In this document: positions 15,190 through 23,330 of the stretch, piece after piece | Layout: every line of letters begins with the position of its first letter | Position numbering within the stretch: the first letter of the stretch is position 1 | Source of the DNA: Blastomussa wellsi | Taxonomy: Eukaryota; Cnidaria; Anthozoa; Scleractinia; Plerogyridae | Reading direction: 5' to 3' | Assembly: GCA_947652115.1 (NCBI GenBank) | Contig: OX393568.1 | Span: forward strand, 9,011,887-9,075,886 | DNA length: 64,000 nucleotides | The notes under the pieces: generated by a model | Database searches by the model: none | What the model saw: the letters and a program-made list of their open reading frames with translations, nothing else | What the model was told of the DNA's origin: nothing | Position numbers and translations under genes: made by a program

Positions 15190-15274
15190 GTCACGTGATA
15201 GCAATTGTATGGGGATGGGGGGGTATCCCCCCTTTTCATTGACCAATCAGGAACCAACTCATGACCTATATAAG
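15190..15274 (+). promoter_or_regulatory. Promoter of F-box cassette array and polymerase, copy of the one at 525-607
   Basis: GTCACGTG near 15190, a G7-TAT-C6 palindrome at 15217-15232, ACCAATCAGGAACCA (CCAAT) near 15242, and CTATATAAG at 15266-15274. The stretch from the palindrome to the TATA box differs from the copy at 551-607 at only a few positions. It is the only strong promoter upstream of the polymerase gene on this strand. Confidence 0.75.
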
Positions 15275-15318
15275 TAACTCACTTGCAGCGTTTGCTTCAT
15301 TCTCAAGTTTGACACAAG

Positions 15319-15987
15319 ATGGCAAGCAACGATGACAGAGAGAAGTTATGGAGGAAGAAAGGGCCGATGCAATGGGAGTTTCTTGGAGAAGAAAAAGAAG
15401 CAGAAGAAGAGGTAAGAAGTCATTGGGATGTATTGCCAGAAGAAATCAAAGAAAAGATACAATGGGCAAGTGTAGAAATGCATGTACGGGAACGATTGAA
15501 CACTCGTTGCGAGATTAAGAAGCTAGAAGTAAATGAAGATAATCATTATCTCCATCTACCTGTGACTTTGGCCTTTCAACACTACACATGCATGAAAACT
15601 GTCATGTTAAACAAGAGCAAAACAGAATTTGGAACTTGGGAATTAATACATTTATTCTTGGATCCTTGCGAAAGTTGCGATTTATTCCTCTCTCGTTACG
15701 AAGAAAAAACAAATGAAACGGGACAAATTGAAAATCAAGGAACATTGTATGGTGATTCGGATCGAATTCCTTTCATGAAAACGGATGAACGTTGGTTTCA
15801 TCAAGAATGCATAGATCACACTGACAAACATGGATATTGTTACCTGTGTGCAACACATTTCGATCCGGAAAAGGCATGCGATGACTTTCGTCACTTCTTC
15901 TTTTATCCCAGAGATGAAAAGTACGATGAAATCAAAAAGTTACCGTTTTGCGATGAAGACAAATTGGTTGTTCATTTTCTTGTTTGA
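15319..15987 (+). CDS. Array 2 leader exon with F-box-like/zinc cassette 1 (read-through form)
   Basis: The leader is 15319-15411: 31 codons, charged, ending in an acidic run. It ends at a strong donor GAG/GTAAGAAGT after 15411 in phase 0. Without splicing it continues into cassette 1: SHWDVLPEEIKEKIQW (an F-box-like core LPxEixxxI) near residue 35, then DPCESCDLF and ERWFHQECID (Cx2C ... HxxxC). The reading gives 222 residues. F-box proteins link substrates to SCF ubiquitin ligases. The similarity is short, so the F-box label is a hypothesis; the repeated motif itself is certain. Confidence 0.72.
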   Translation: MASNDDREKLWRKKGPMQWEFLGEEKEAEEEVRSHWDVLPEEIKEKIQWASVEMHVRERLNTRCEIKKLEVNEDNHYLHLPVTLAFQHYTCMKTVMLNKSKTEFGTWELIHLFLDPCESCDLFLSRYEEKTNETGQIENQGTLYGDSDRIPFMKTDERWFHQECIDHTDKHGYCYLCATHFDPEKACDDFRHFFFYPRDEKYDEIKKLPFCDEDKLVVHFLV

Positions 15988-15996
15988 AATTCGCAG

Positions 15997-16476
15997 ATAA
16001 TCAGTCATTGGGATATTCTTCCCGTCGAAATACAACAAAAGATACAATGGAAAGCGGATCGTTTGATGATTGAGACAAAACGCTATCGCAATTTTAAATA
16101 TTGGTTCAACTTGAAAGTTGTATTGGATCAATGTTGTCATTGTGGATTCTTCATAGACATGAGACATCGCATCGATGAAGAAGGAAATTTCAAGAGTAAC
16201 AGATTCGTATTTCGAAAAAAAAGTTACAACGACTTTGGTCGTTACAAATATTTAAATCACATTTGGGACATGGATCGTTTACCTTCTCGCATGATTGAAC
16301 AGAGTGGGGAAAAAATAACATTGTGGAAACAATACATTCGTACCGTGACCGTGGGAGAACGCGTAACATTTTACGACGAAGGATTATGGGTACACCCAGA
16401 TTGCATTATACCCTATCACATTTCTATTCGCAGGGAATGGGAGTCAACCCATGGGATCGATTACCAGACGAACTGA
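15997..16476 (+). CDS. F-box-like/zinc cassette 2
   Basis: The acceptor TTGTTTGAAATTCGCAG ends at 15996 and the frame is open in phase 0 for 159 codons. It begins with the shared core SHWDILPVEIQQKIQW and continues with CCHCGFFIDMRHRIDEEGNF (Cx2C) and a late WVHPDC (HxxC). The first in-frame ATG comes only 22 codons in, so translation as an independent gene would lose the core motif. The last codons overlap the start of cassette 3 in another frame. Confidence 0.6.
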   Translation: MISHWDILPVEIQQKIQWKADRLMIETKRYRNFKYWFNLKVVLDQCCHCGFFIDMRHRIDEEGNFKSNRFVFRKKSYNDFGRYKYLNHIWDMDRLPSRMIEQSGEKITLWKQYIRTVTVGERVTFYDEGLWVHPDCIIPYHISIRREWESTHGIDYQTN

Positions 16477-16796
16477 AACGAATCATACAGCGACAAGCTG
16501 ATCAAATCATGATCAACATCATTCACCATTTACCTTATTGGCCTGATTTGTTCAATTCCTTGGACCCTTGTATTTATTGTCATAGTTTCATATACTATCA
16601 TTCAATGGAAGATCCTCCATCGTATCTATGGCTAAAATCGCGTTTACCTTGGCACTATTACAAAACGAAGGGAAGATATGTATCTGGATGTATTTACGTT
16701 GACAAAATTGAAAACAAAAACAGGATAAAACCAGATGGATGGATACATTGCTATTGCATCGGAAATCACTTTCTATGCTCAAACTTTTCACAGTGA
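16434..16796 (+). CDS. F-box-like/zinc cassette 3
   Basis: The acceptor TTTCTATTCGCAG ends at 16433; phase 0, 120 codons. The core is NPWDRLPDELKRIIQR. The zinc pattern is DPCIYCHSF and GWIHCYC. It is nearly identical to cassette 4 over its whole length, showing recent tandem duplication with a 381-base period. Confidence 0.6.
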   Translation, partial: GMGVNPWDRLPDELKRIIQRQADQIMINIIHHLPYWPDLFNSLDPCIYCHSFIYYHSMEDPPSYLWLKSRLPWHYYKTKGRYVSGCIYVDKIENKNRIKPDGWIHCYCIGNHFLCSNFSQ

Positions 16797-16814
16797 TCAC
16801 ATTTCTGTTCGCAG

Positions 16815-17177
16815 GAAGCTGGAGTCAACCCATGGGATCGATTACCAGACGAACTGAAACGAATCATACAACGAAAAGCCGATCAAATCATGATCAATAT
16901 CATTCACCATTTACCTTATTGGCCTGATTTGTTCAATTCCTTGGACCCTTGTATTTATTGTCATAGTTTCATATACTATCATTCAATGGAAGATCCTCCA
17001 TCGTATCTATGGCTAAAATCGCGTTTACCTTGGCACTATTACAAAACGAAGGGAAGATATGTATCTGGATGTATTTACGTTGACAAAATTGAAAACAAAA
17101 ACAGGATAAAACCAGATGGATGGATACATTGCTATTGCATCGGAAATCACTTTCTATGCTCAAACTTTTCACAGTGA
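16815..17177 (+). CDS. F-box-like/zinc cassette 4
   Basis: The acceptor TTTCTGTTCGCAG ends at 16814; phase 0, 120 codons. It is a 381-base duplicate of cassette 3 that differs mainly in the first 25 codons, while the rest looks identical by eye. Its first 95 or so bases are in turn identical to cassette 5. Confidence 0.6.
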   Translation, partial: EAGVNPWDRLPDELKRIIQRKADQIMINIIHHLPYWPDLFNSLDPCIYCHSFIYYHSMEDPPSYLWLKSRLPWHYYKTKGRYVSGCIYVDKIENKNRIKPDGWIHCYCIGNHFLCSNFSQ

Positions 17178-17195
17178 TCACATTTCTGTTCGCAG

Positions 17196-17612
17196 GAAGC
17201 TGGAGTCAACCCATGGGATCGATTACCAGACGAACTGAAACGAATCATACAACGAAAAGCCGATCAAATCATGATCAATATCATTCACCATTCGCCTTAT
17301 TGGAATGCTTTGGATTCGATCTTGGACCCTTGTATTCATTGTAACACTTTCATTCACACTTTAGGCTCGAGTTACTGGCCACCGTCTCTATGGCACAAAT
17401 GCACTTTACCTTGCTACTATTTCGCAAATGATGGTGACGTAAATGAATTTTACATTGACAAATTCAAACTAGTGAACTTACAACGCACAAGAGAAGTACT
17501 GAAAAATCATTCTGAATCAAAATGGATTCATTTGTATTGCATCGGAAATTACCTTTTATCCTTTCCAATACAAAAAAGACCAAGATTAAAAAGAATGTTT
17601 TCTATCTTTTAA
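17196..17612 (+). CDS. F-box-like/zinc cassette 5
   Basis: The acceptor TTCTGTTCGCAG ends at 17195; phase 0, 138 codons. The first 32 codons match cassette 4 exactly or nearly so. After that the sequence diverges (DPCIHCNTF, WIHLYC keep the zinc pattern). The sharp change from identity to divergence points to recombination or gene conversion between cassettes. Confidence 0.6.
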   Translation, partial: EAGVNPWDRLPDELKRIIQRKADQIMINIIHHSPYWNALDSILDPCIHCNTFIHTLGSSYWPPSLWHKCTLPCYYFANDGDVNEFYIDKFKLVNLQRTREVLKNHSESKWIHLYCIGNYLLSFPIQKRPRLKRMFSIF

Positions 17613-17615
17613 CAG

Positions 17616-18014
17616 ATGAGTCTATGGGATTTTCTACCGGAAGAGATAAAACTAAAGATTTTGTGGATAGCTGACAAAATGGAACGCAAATTGGAACATC
17701 GCAGATTCAGGCACTATTTAAGAGACTATACAAAACCATGTGCCACGTGCGGTTTGTTCTTGGACATGAATCAACGAATAAACAAAAGGGGAGACATCTA
17801 CGGTTCCCCGCGCAATATCCTTGATTTCGAACGCATGCCTAACGTAAAGAATGAATTCGGTAAAGAAGATTGGCATCACCACGAATGCGTAAAAGATCGT
17901 TTTCATCCCATGGTGCAACATTACTTCGAACGTTATAAACATTATCATCGCGAACAAAAGAAGCAAAACAAAAGAAGAAGGAAACTCATATTCACCATGG
18001 CTTTAGCTGATTAA
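17616..18014 (+). CDS. F-box-like/zinc cassette 6
   Basis: The acceptor TTTTCTATCTTTTAACAG ends at 17615; phase 0, 132 codons, and here the first codon is ATG. The core is LWDFLPEEIKLKILW. The zinc pattern is KPCATCGLFLDM and DWHHHEC. The C-terminus is Lys/Arg-rich. Confidence 0.6.
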   Translation: MSLWDFLPEEIKLKILWIADKMERKLEHRRFRHYLRDYTKPCATCGLFLDMNQRINKRGDIYGSPRNILDFERMPNVKNEFGKEDWHHHECVKDRFHPMVQHYFERYKHYHREQKKQNKRRRKLIFTMALAD

Positions 18015-18037
18015 CTTTTTTTTCGGTCTTTTCACAG

Positions 18038-18391
18038 AGTCATTGGAATTTTCTGCCAGAAGAAATGAAACGAAAAATTCAATGGCTTTCGGACAAATCG
18101 TATGTGGAAGACAAACTCAAATACAACCATAGATTTTGGTACAAGTTTCACTTACGATTATCTCCTTGTCATCTTTGCGGTCACTTCGTGAACACGAAAG
18201 ACAGAATAGAACCGTCAGGGAACTTCAAACAAGAGAATGCATACCCTGTCATGTGTAGGATAGCTCATCAGACATTCAATCATCCGTATATAGATCAATG
18301 GGAATATTGGCATGGATATACGGATGAGGGTTTCCTTTTCTTATCAATAATGAGACCTCCCTTTGAACACACGTGTCTTGATTGCAGATAA
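18038..18391 (+). CDS. F-box-like/zinc cassette 7
   Basis: The acceptor TTTTTTTTCGGTCTTTTCACAG ends at 18037; phase 0, 117 codons. It begins directly with SHWNFLPEEMKRKIQW; then SPCHLCGHF and a late HTCLDC. The stop (18389-18391) lies inside the first codons of cassette 8. Confidence 0.6.
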   Translation, partial: SHWNFLPEEMKRKIQWLSDKSYVEDKLKYNHRFWYKFHLRLSPCHLCGHFVNTKDRIEPSGNFKQENAYPVMCRIAHQTFNHPYIDQWEYWHGYTDEGFLFLSIMRPPFEHTCLDCR

Positions 18392-18732
18392 AGAGTCACT
18401 GGGATGCATTACCGGAAGAATTGAAAAGATACATTCAATGGAAGGCAGACATCATGCATGTCAAAGACAAACTCAATCACAACAATCAGATTTGGAAATC
18501 ATTTCATTTTTGGTTTATGGGTCGATGTATATATTGCGATTGTTACCTGAACATGAAAAACAAAATAGACGCAGAAGGCAATTACAAGTGCGAATCAGAA
18601 AAAATATGGAAAAAAAGACAATGGGTAGACAACAAAGAATGGGAAGCAGTATTCAGTGTATATGACGATCCTCCCACAACAAAACATTACTTTCAACATT
18701 GCGATTGCGTATTGTTTTCTCCGCACAGATGA
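18388..18732 (+). CDS. F-box-like/zinc cassette 8
   Basis: The acceptor GTCTTGATTGCAG ends at 18387; phase 0, 114 codons. The core is SHWDALPEELKRYIQW; then GRCIYCDCYLNM and FQHCDC. Its first 40 codons closely resemble cassette 9. Confidence 0.6.
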   Translation: MKSHWDALPEELKRYIQWKADIMHVKDKLNHNNQIWKSFHFWFMGRCIYCDCYLNMKNKIDAEGNYKCESEKIWKKRQWVDNKEWEAVFSVYDDPPTTKHYFQHCDCVLFSPHR

Positions 18733-19028
18733 AGAGTCACTGGGATGCATTACCAGAAGAATTAAAAAGATACATTCAATGGCAGGCAGATCTCATGCAC
18801 GTAAAAGAGAAAAAGAAAATGTGGTCAAAAACATTGAACACTTTCAGTTATTGTCGACGTTGCAGTTTTTTTCTGGAAATGAGACACAGGCTTTGGAAAA
18901 ATGGAGACATACGAGGAAACCCCACATCAATAGACAACACATGGCGAATACCATCCATGTGTCATTTAAATCCCAGTCAATCAGATTGGCACCACAATTA
19001 TTGTTGTCTTGACATGATTGCAGATTGA
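18729..19028 (+). CDS. F-box-like/zinc cassette 9
   Basis: The acceptor TTGTTTTCTCCGCACAG ends at 18728; phase 0, 99 codons. The core is SHWDALPEELKRYIQW; then SYCRRCSFFLEM and DWHHNYCC. The stop codon (19026-19028) overlaps the first bases of the polymerase exon. Confidence 0.6.
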   Translation: MKSHWDALPEELKRYIQWQADLMHVKEKKKMWSKTLNTFSYCRRCSFFLEMRHRLWKNGDIRGNPTSIDNTWRIPSMCHLNPSQSDWHHNYCCLDMIAD

Positions 19029-22000
19029 TGACGACACCATGATCGAGGCGGCCAGTGAATGGGAACGCGGATTTGATTTCATTTTGACTCCACACGTGGA
19101 CAGACGATTGAGACGATTTGATTTACATCACAGAAGTTACACGGCGCGATTGGCACAGCGCGGTGGTGCATTGGTCAACTTGGACAGAGCCGTGTTGCCG
19201 GGACAAATCGAGGAAGCCTTGCAACGCAGCATCAACGAACAAATATTAGAAGACTCGGAAGTACGACCCGACGATCATTTGCTGATCAACATAAACTCGA
19301 ACAGACTGAGAAACGCTTATCATTCAAGACGAGTGCGAGTGCGTGATTGGAGAAACAATGCATTGATCGCTCGCACCGTTTTGGAAGAATTAAGCAGACT
19401 GTTGAACTCCAACGAAAATTTCAGAATGGATGATACGTTTAACTTGAACATTTCTCACATAAAAGCCACCGGGACGGGAAGCGGACGACGAAAAAAACTG
19501 GGAACGGACCACATTGAGAAACTCTTAAACGACAAAAAGTCAGTGATCAAAATCAAAAACACGGACGAACTGTGTTGTGCTAGAGCTTTGGTCACCATCA
19601 AAGCTTACCGCGATCTAGGCAGTAGACACAGCACTTACAAGAGTTTACACATGGGCAAATCCATACAAGAACGACAAGCCAAAGAATTACACGCCTCTGC
19701 CAAAGTACCCGAAGGACCCTGCGGCTTGACTGAAATTCAACAATTTCAGACTTACCTGAAAGAGTACCAGATCGTGGTGGTTTCCGTGGATCACGGTTAC
19801 CAAATAATTTTCAAAGGGCCTGACCAACCCGAAGATAAACTCCTTGTCTTGATCAAAGTGGGAGAACATTACCATGCGTGCAACTCGCTGAAAGGATTCT
19901 TTGGCAAAGCCCATTTCTGTCTAGCGTGCGAAAAATCCTTCGAGCGTGACACATGGAGTCATCACAGATGTAAAGGAAAACGATGTCATGCCTGTTATCA
20001 ATTGAATTGCCCAGATTTCACCACAATAGTCGACAAAGGTACCAAAGCCATGGTTCCTTGCAACGATTGTGACCGCTTGTTCTTCGGAGACGCGTGTTTT
20101 GCTCTGCATAAGAAACAACAAGAAGAAAGCGGGAAAAAAGTGGAAAAAAACACCAAGAACAGTGTTTGTCACATGCATAAGAAATGTAAGAATTGTAGCA
20201 AGACACTGACCCGACACGAAATCGAAATGGGTAAACACGTGTGCGGCTACAGCCAATGCCCTTCCTGCAAACGATACTTGAACTTGTATCAACACACATG
20301 TTTCATTCAGAACCCAAACGAAGAAAAAAGAAAAAAGAGAAAGAGAAAAGCGGACGACACTCAGCCAGAAGAACCTCCCATTTTTGTGACTTGGGATGCC
20401 GAAGCCATGCAAGAAAGAGGAATTCACGTACCCAATTTGATTTGCGCCATGACTTCGAACAGTAACTTGCAATACAAGTTCGAGGGTTCGACATGTGTGA
20501 CAGACTTTCTCGACTGGTTACGAGAAATAGCCATCGACAATAAAGTCATTGCCATTGCTCACAATTTCAAAGGGTACGATTCCTACTTCATTTTGAACGA
20601 ACTATACCGTCAAGGCATCTGTCCGACACAATTGGTAAACGGAAGCAAGATTTTGTCGATGAAAGTTCACGACATTGAATTCAAGGACTCGATGTGTTTT
20701 CTTCAGATGCCGCTTTCTGCCTTCCCAAAATCATTTGGACTGACGGAACAGAAAAAAGGGTTCTTCCCTCATTTCTTCAATATTCCAGACAACCAATCGT
20801 ACGTGGGTCCCATTCCGGCACGCGATTATTACGACCCGGGAGGTATGAAACCAGAAAGAAAAGCAGAATTTGACGAATGGCACAAAAAAATGAAAGAGGA
20901 GAATTACCTGTTTGATTTCCAGGCGGAACTGTTGGCCTATTGCCAATCGGATGTGAAATTGTTACACGACGGATGTAAGGTGTTTCGACAACAATTCAAA
21001 CAAGTGGCCGGATTTGATCCCATGGAAAAATGTTTAACCATTGCCTCGGCTTGCAACCTGTACTATCGCACAACATGCATGCCCAAGAACTGTTTGGCTT
21101 CGGAACCAGTGCGGGGTTGGCACGGAAAAGGAAAACCTCACTCCCAGGCTTCCATCGAATGGTTACATTACATGAACCGCAATGCTACATCGACAGACCG
21201 TGTGACGCATGCCAGAAACGGTGGAGAACACGTGATCCGTGTGGGTAACAGACGACTGCACGTAGACGGGTACGCGGCGTCCACCAATACCGTGTACGAA
21301 TTCTACGGTTGCTTCTATCACGGTTGCCCCACTTGTTTTCCAAACCGATACCAGAAACACACCAAACTGGACGAACGTACCATGCACGACGTGCACGAAA
21401 CCACGCAACGTCGAGCCGATCAGATCCGACACGCAGGTTACAATCTCATGGAAACATGGGAATGTCAATGGAACAATCTCAAAAAACGAGACACGGACAT
21501 TCAAACCTACCTGAAATCTTCAAACTTGACGGAACGACTAGAACCCAGAGATGCCTTTTTCGGGGGCAGAACCAATGCGGTCAAACTTCATCACAAGACG
21601 CAAGAGGGTGAAAAGATCCATTACGTGGATTTCACGTCACTCTATCCCTACGTCAACAAAAACTGCGTTTACCCCATAGGACATCCCATCATCGTGCTAG
21701 AACCAGGGCACACAGATCTATCCGAGTTTTTCGGGCTTGCCAAATGCACTGTGTCACCACCCTACGGGTTATACCACGCCGTCTTACCCTACCGCAGCGG
21801 CGGAAAACTGACCTTCCCGTTATGCCGCACCTGCGTAGAAACGGAACAATCCAAACCCTTAACAGAACGCACCGCAAGTTGCAGCCACACGCTCAAAGAA
21901 AGGCAACTAACCGGTACTTGGTGCACACCTGAATTGGAAGAAGCAGTGCGTCAAGGCTACGTGATCCAACACGTGCACGAAGTTTGGCATTTTCAAAACA

Positions 22001-22986
22001 CGTCCGACACGTTGTTCAAATCGTACGTGAACACTTTCCTGAAAATCAAGCAAGAAGCCAGCGGGTGGCCAAAACGGGTAGGGAACGACACCGACAAACG
22101 CGTGAAATACATCACGGACTATGAGAAAAAGGAAGGAATCAAATTAGAACCCGACAAGATAGAAGAAAATCCGGGAAAACGATCTCTAGCCAAAATGATG
22201 CTAAACTCCTTCTGGGGAAAGTACGGGCAACAAAGCAACAAGACTCAAGTTCAAACGTACACCAGTCCGGCCCTATTCCACAAGTTGTTGGAAGACGACA
22301 GCAAGGAAATAAACGACATCCGCATCGTCAATGAGGAAATGATCGAAGTCGTACACAAGTATCAAAGCGAGTGTGACCCCATTCAAGTGAACATAAACAT
22401 TTTCGTGGCTTGCTTCACCACTTGCTGGGCAAGACTACGATTGTATCAAGAAGGTCTCTCAAAACTGAATCCTCTACAGACTTTGTACTTTGACACTGAC
22501 TCCATCATTTATTCCCACAAAGGAAATGAACCCAGTTTACCATTGGGTGATTTCCTGGGAGAATACACAGACGAATTGAAAGACCCGGATGATCACATTG
22601 TAGAATTCGCTGCTGCAGGACCCAAGAATTACGGGTACCGTACCATGAAGGGAAAAGTAGAATGCAAGGTGCGTGGCTTCTCGCTGAACACACGCGGACA
22701 AGAACAGTTAAACTTTGAAATCCTAAAAGAAAATGTCATGGATGAAGTGACACAACCTTTGGAGGAAAAACAACGGCAGATTCCCGTCTTCAATCCATTC
22801 AAGATCACAAGAGACAATAAAACCAAACATTTAGAAACAATGACCGAAACAAAACGTTACCAAATCGTTTTTGACAAACGAGTAGTGGATCCCATCACGC
22901 TTCACTCTTACCCATATGGCTATCACGAAGAATTCGAATGGGATGAACAAGATGAACTCAATTTGCAAAGTTTATTGCTCTTTTAA
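19024..22986 (+). CDS. Protein-primed DNA polymerase B
   Basis: A 1,320-codon frame from an acceptor (TTGCAG ending 19023) in the phase of the cassette array. The first ATG is at 19039 (1,315 residues). A Cys/His-rich region spans about residues 293-420 (several Cx2C pairs). Exonuclease motifs: TWDAEAM (~450), AHNFKGYDSYF (~507), YCQSDVKLL (~634). Polymerase motifs: DFTSLYPYV (~865), KMMLNSFWGKYG (~1052), YFDTDSI (~1151). The order is that of Polinton/adenovirus-type protein-primed polymerases that copy linear DNA from a terminal protein. No TATA box lies just upstream, so expression probably uses the promoter at 15190-15274 with a 3.6 kb intron. Confidence 0.92.
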   Translation: MDDDTMIEAASEWERGFDFILTPHVDRRLRRFDLHHRSYTARLAQRGGALVNLDRAVLPGQIEEALQRSINEQILEDSEVRPDDHLLININSNRLRNAYHSRRVRVRDWRNNALIARTVLEELSRLLNSNENFRMDDTFNLNISHIKATGTGSGRRKKLGTDHIEKLLNDKKSVIKIKNTDELCCARALVTIKAYRDLGSRHSTYKSLHMGKSIQERQAKELHASAKVPEGPCGLTEIQQFQTYLKEYQIVVVSVDHGYQIIFKGPDQPEDKLLVLIKVGEHYHACNSLKGFFGKAHFCLACEKSFERDTWSHHRCKGKRCHACYQLNCPDFTTIVDKGTKAMVPCNDCDRLFFGDACFALHKKQQEESGKKVEKNTKNSVCHMHKKCKNCSKTLTRHEIEMGKHVCGYSQCPSCKRYLNLYQHTCFIQNPNEEKRKKRKRKADDTQPEEPPIFVTWDAEAMQERGIHVPNLICAMTSNSNLQYKFEGSTCVTDFLDWLREIAIDNKVIAIAHNFKGYDSYFILNELYRQGICPTQLVNGSKILSMKVHDIEFKDSMCFLQMPLSAFPKSFGLTEQKKGFFPHFFNIPDNQSYVGPIPARDYYDPGGMKPERKAEFDEWHKKMKEENYLFDFQAELLAYCQSDVKLLHDGCKVFRQQFKQVAGFDPMEKCLTIASACNLYYRTTCMPKNCLASEPVRGWHGKGKPHSQASIEWLHYMNRNATSTDRVTHARNGGEHVIRVGNRRLHVDGYAASTNTVYEFYGCFYHGCPTCFPNRYQKHTKLDERTMHDVHETTQRRADQIRHAGYNLMETWECQWNNLKKRDTDIQTYLKSSNLTERLEPRDAFFGGRTNAVKLHHKTQEGEKIHYVDFTSLYPYVNKNCVYPIGHPIIVLEPGHTDLSEFFGLAKCTVSPPYGLYHAVLPYRSGGKLTFPLCRTCVETEQSKPLTERTASCSHTLKERQLTGTWCTPELEEAVRQGYVIQHVHEVWHFQNTSDTLFKSYVNTFLKIKQEASGWPKRVGNDTDKRVKYITDYEKKEGIKLEPDKIEENPGKRSLAKMMLNSFWGKYGQQSNKTQVQTYTSPALFHKLLEDDSKEINDIRIVNEEMIEVVHKYQSECDPIQVNINIFVACFTTCWARLRLYQEGLSKLNPLQTLYFDTDSIIYSHKGNEPSLPLGDFLGEYTDELKDPDDHIVEFAAAGPKNYGYRTMKGKVECKVRGFSLNTRGQEQLNFEILKENVMDEVTQPLEEKQRQIPVFNPFKITRDNKTKHLETMTETKRYQIVFDKRVVDPITLHSYPYGYHEEFEWDEQDELNLQSLLLF

Positions 22987-23038
22987 GACTTTGTTTACTT
23001 CTTTGCGAAATACCGCTGTTCAGAACAAGTATTGACAT

Positions 23039-23136
23039 TGAACTCGTTACCAGGTTTTTTGCGTGACATGTGTGAACTCGTTACCAAGTTTTTTGCGTGA
23101 CATGTATTGCGTGACATGTATTGTGTGACCATTAAA
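23039..23136 (+). repeat. Direct repeats after the polymerase and variant poly(A) signal
   Basis: GAACTCGTTACC(A)(G/A)GTTTTTTGCGTGACATGT occurs twice (from about 23040 and 23073), followed by two shorter TTG(C/T)GTGACATGTA-like copies. ATTAAA at 23131-23136 may be the polymerase poly(A) signal. Confidence 0.6.
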
Positions 23137-23330
23137 GTCATTTGAATTCAAATACTGTCTCCTGATTGGTTCATGAGTGATGACGTTTTTGACCTCCAAA
23201 TTTTAAGTTTAGAAAAGTCACGTGGTTGAAATACGGCCTCCTGATTGGTCCATTCAAAAAATACTCGATTCTGATTGGTCCGTTGTCAAACCGTAACTAC
23301 TTACTACTACCGATCTCAGAAGACTAAACG
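23137..23330. mobile_element. Probable right arm/end of the Polinton-type element
   Basis: Three inverted CCAAT motifs (CTGATTGGT near 23161, 23241 and 23271) occur here, the last in CTCGATTCTGATTGG shared with the promoter at 12499. After about 23,310 no element-like sequence is seen. The terminal inverted repeat cannot be confirmed because the left end is outside the window. Confidence 0.4.

Larger units (their letters stand above)
16434..17195 (+). repeat. Tandem duplication, 381-base period (cassettes 3 and 4)
   Basis: Bases 16434-16814 and 16815-17195 align without gaps and include the splice acceptor of the next cassette. The unit is therefore exon plus following acceptor, a complete swappable module. 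Confidence 0.85.

Noticed and set aside
20303..20494. Antisense frames inside the polymerase gene
   Set aside because: They are shadows of conserved coding sequence on the other strand.
2192..23312. Apparent inverted similarity GGTAGTAGTAGTAG (2192) versus CTACTTACTACTACC (23290) as termini of the element
   Set aside because: It is a short low-complexity match. The sequence left of 2192 carries element-type genes and the duplicated promoter, so the element does not end there.
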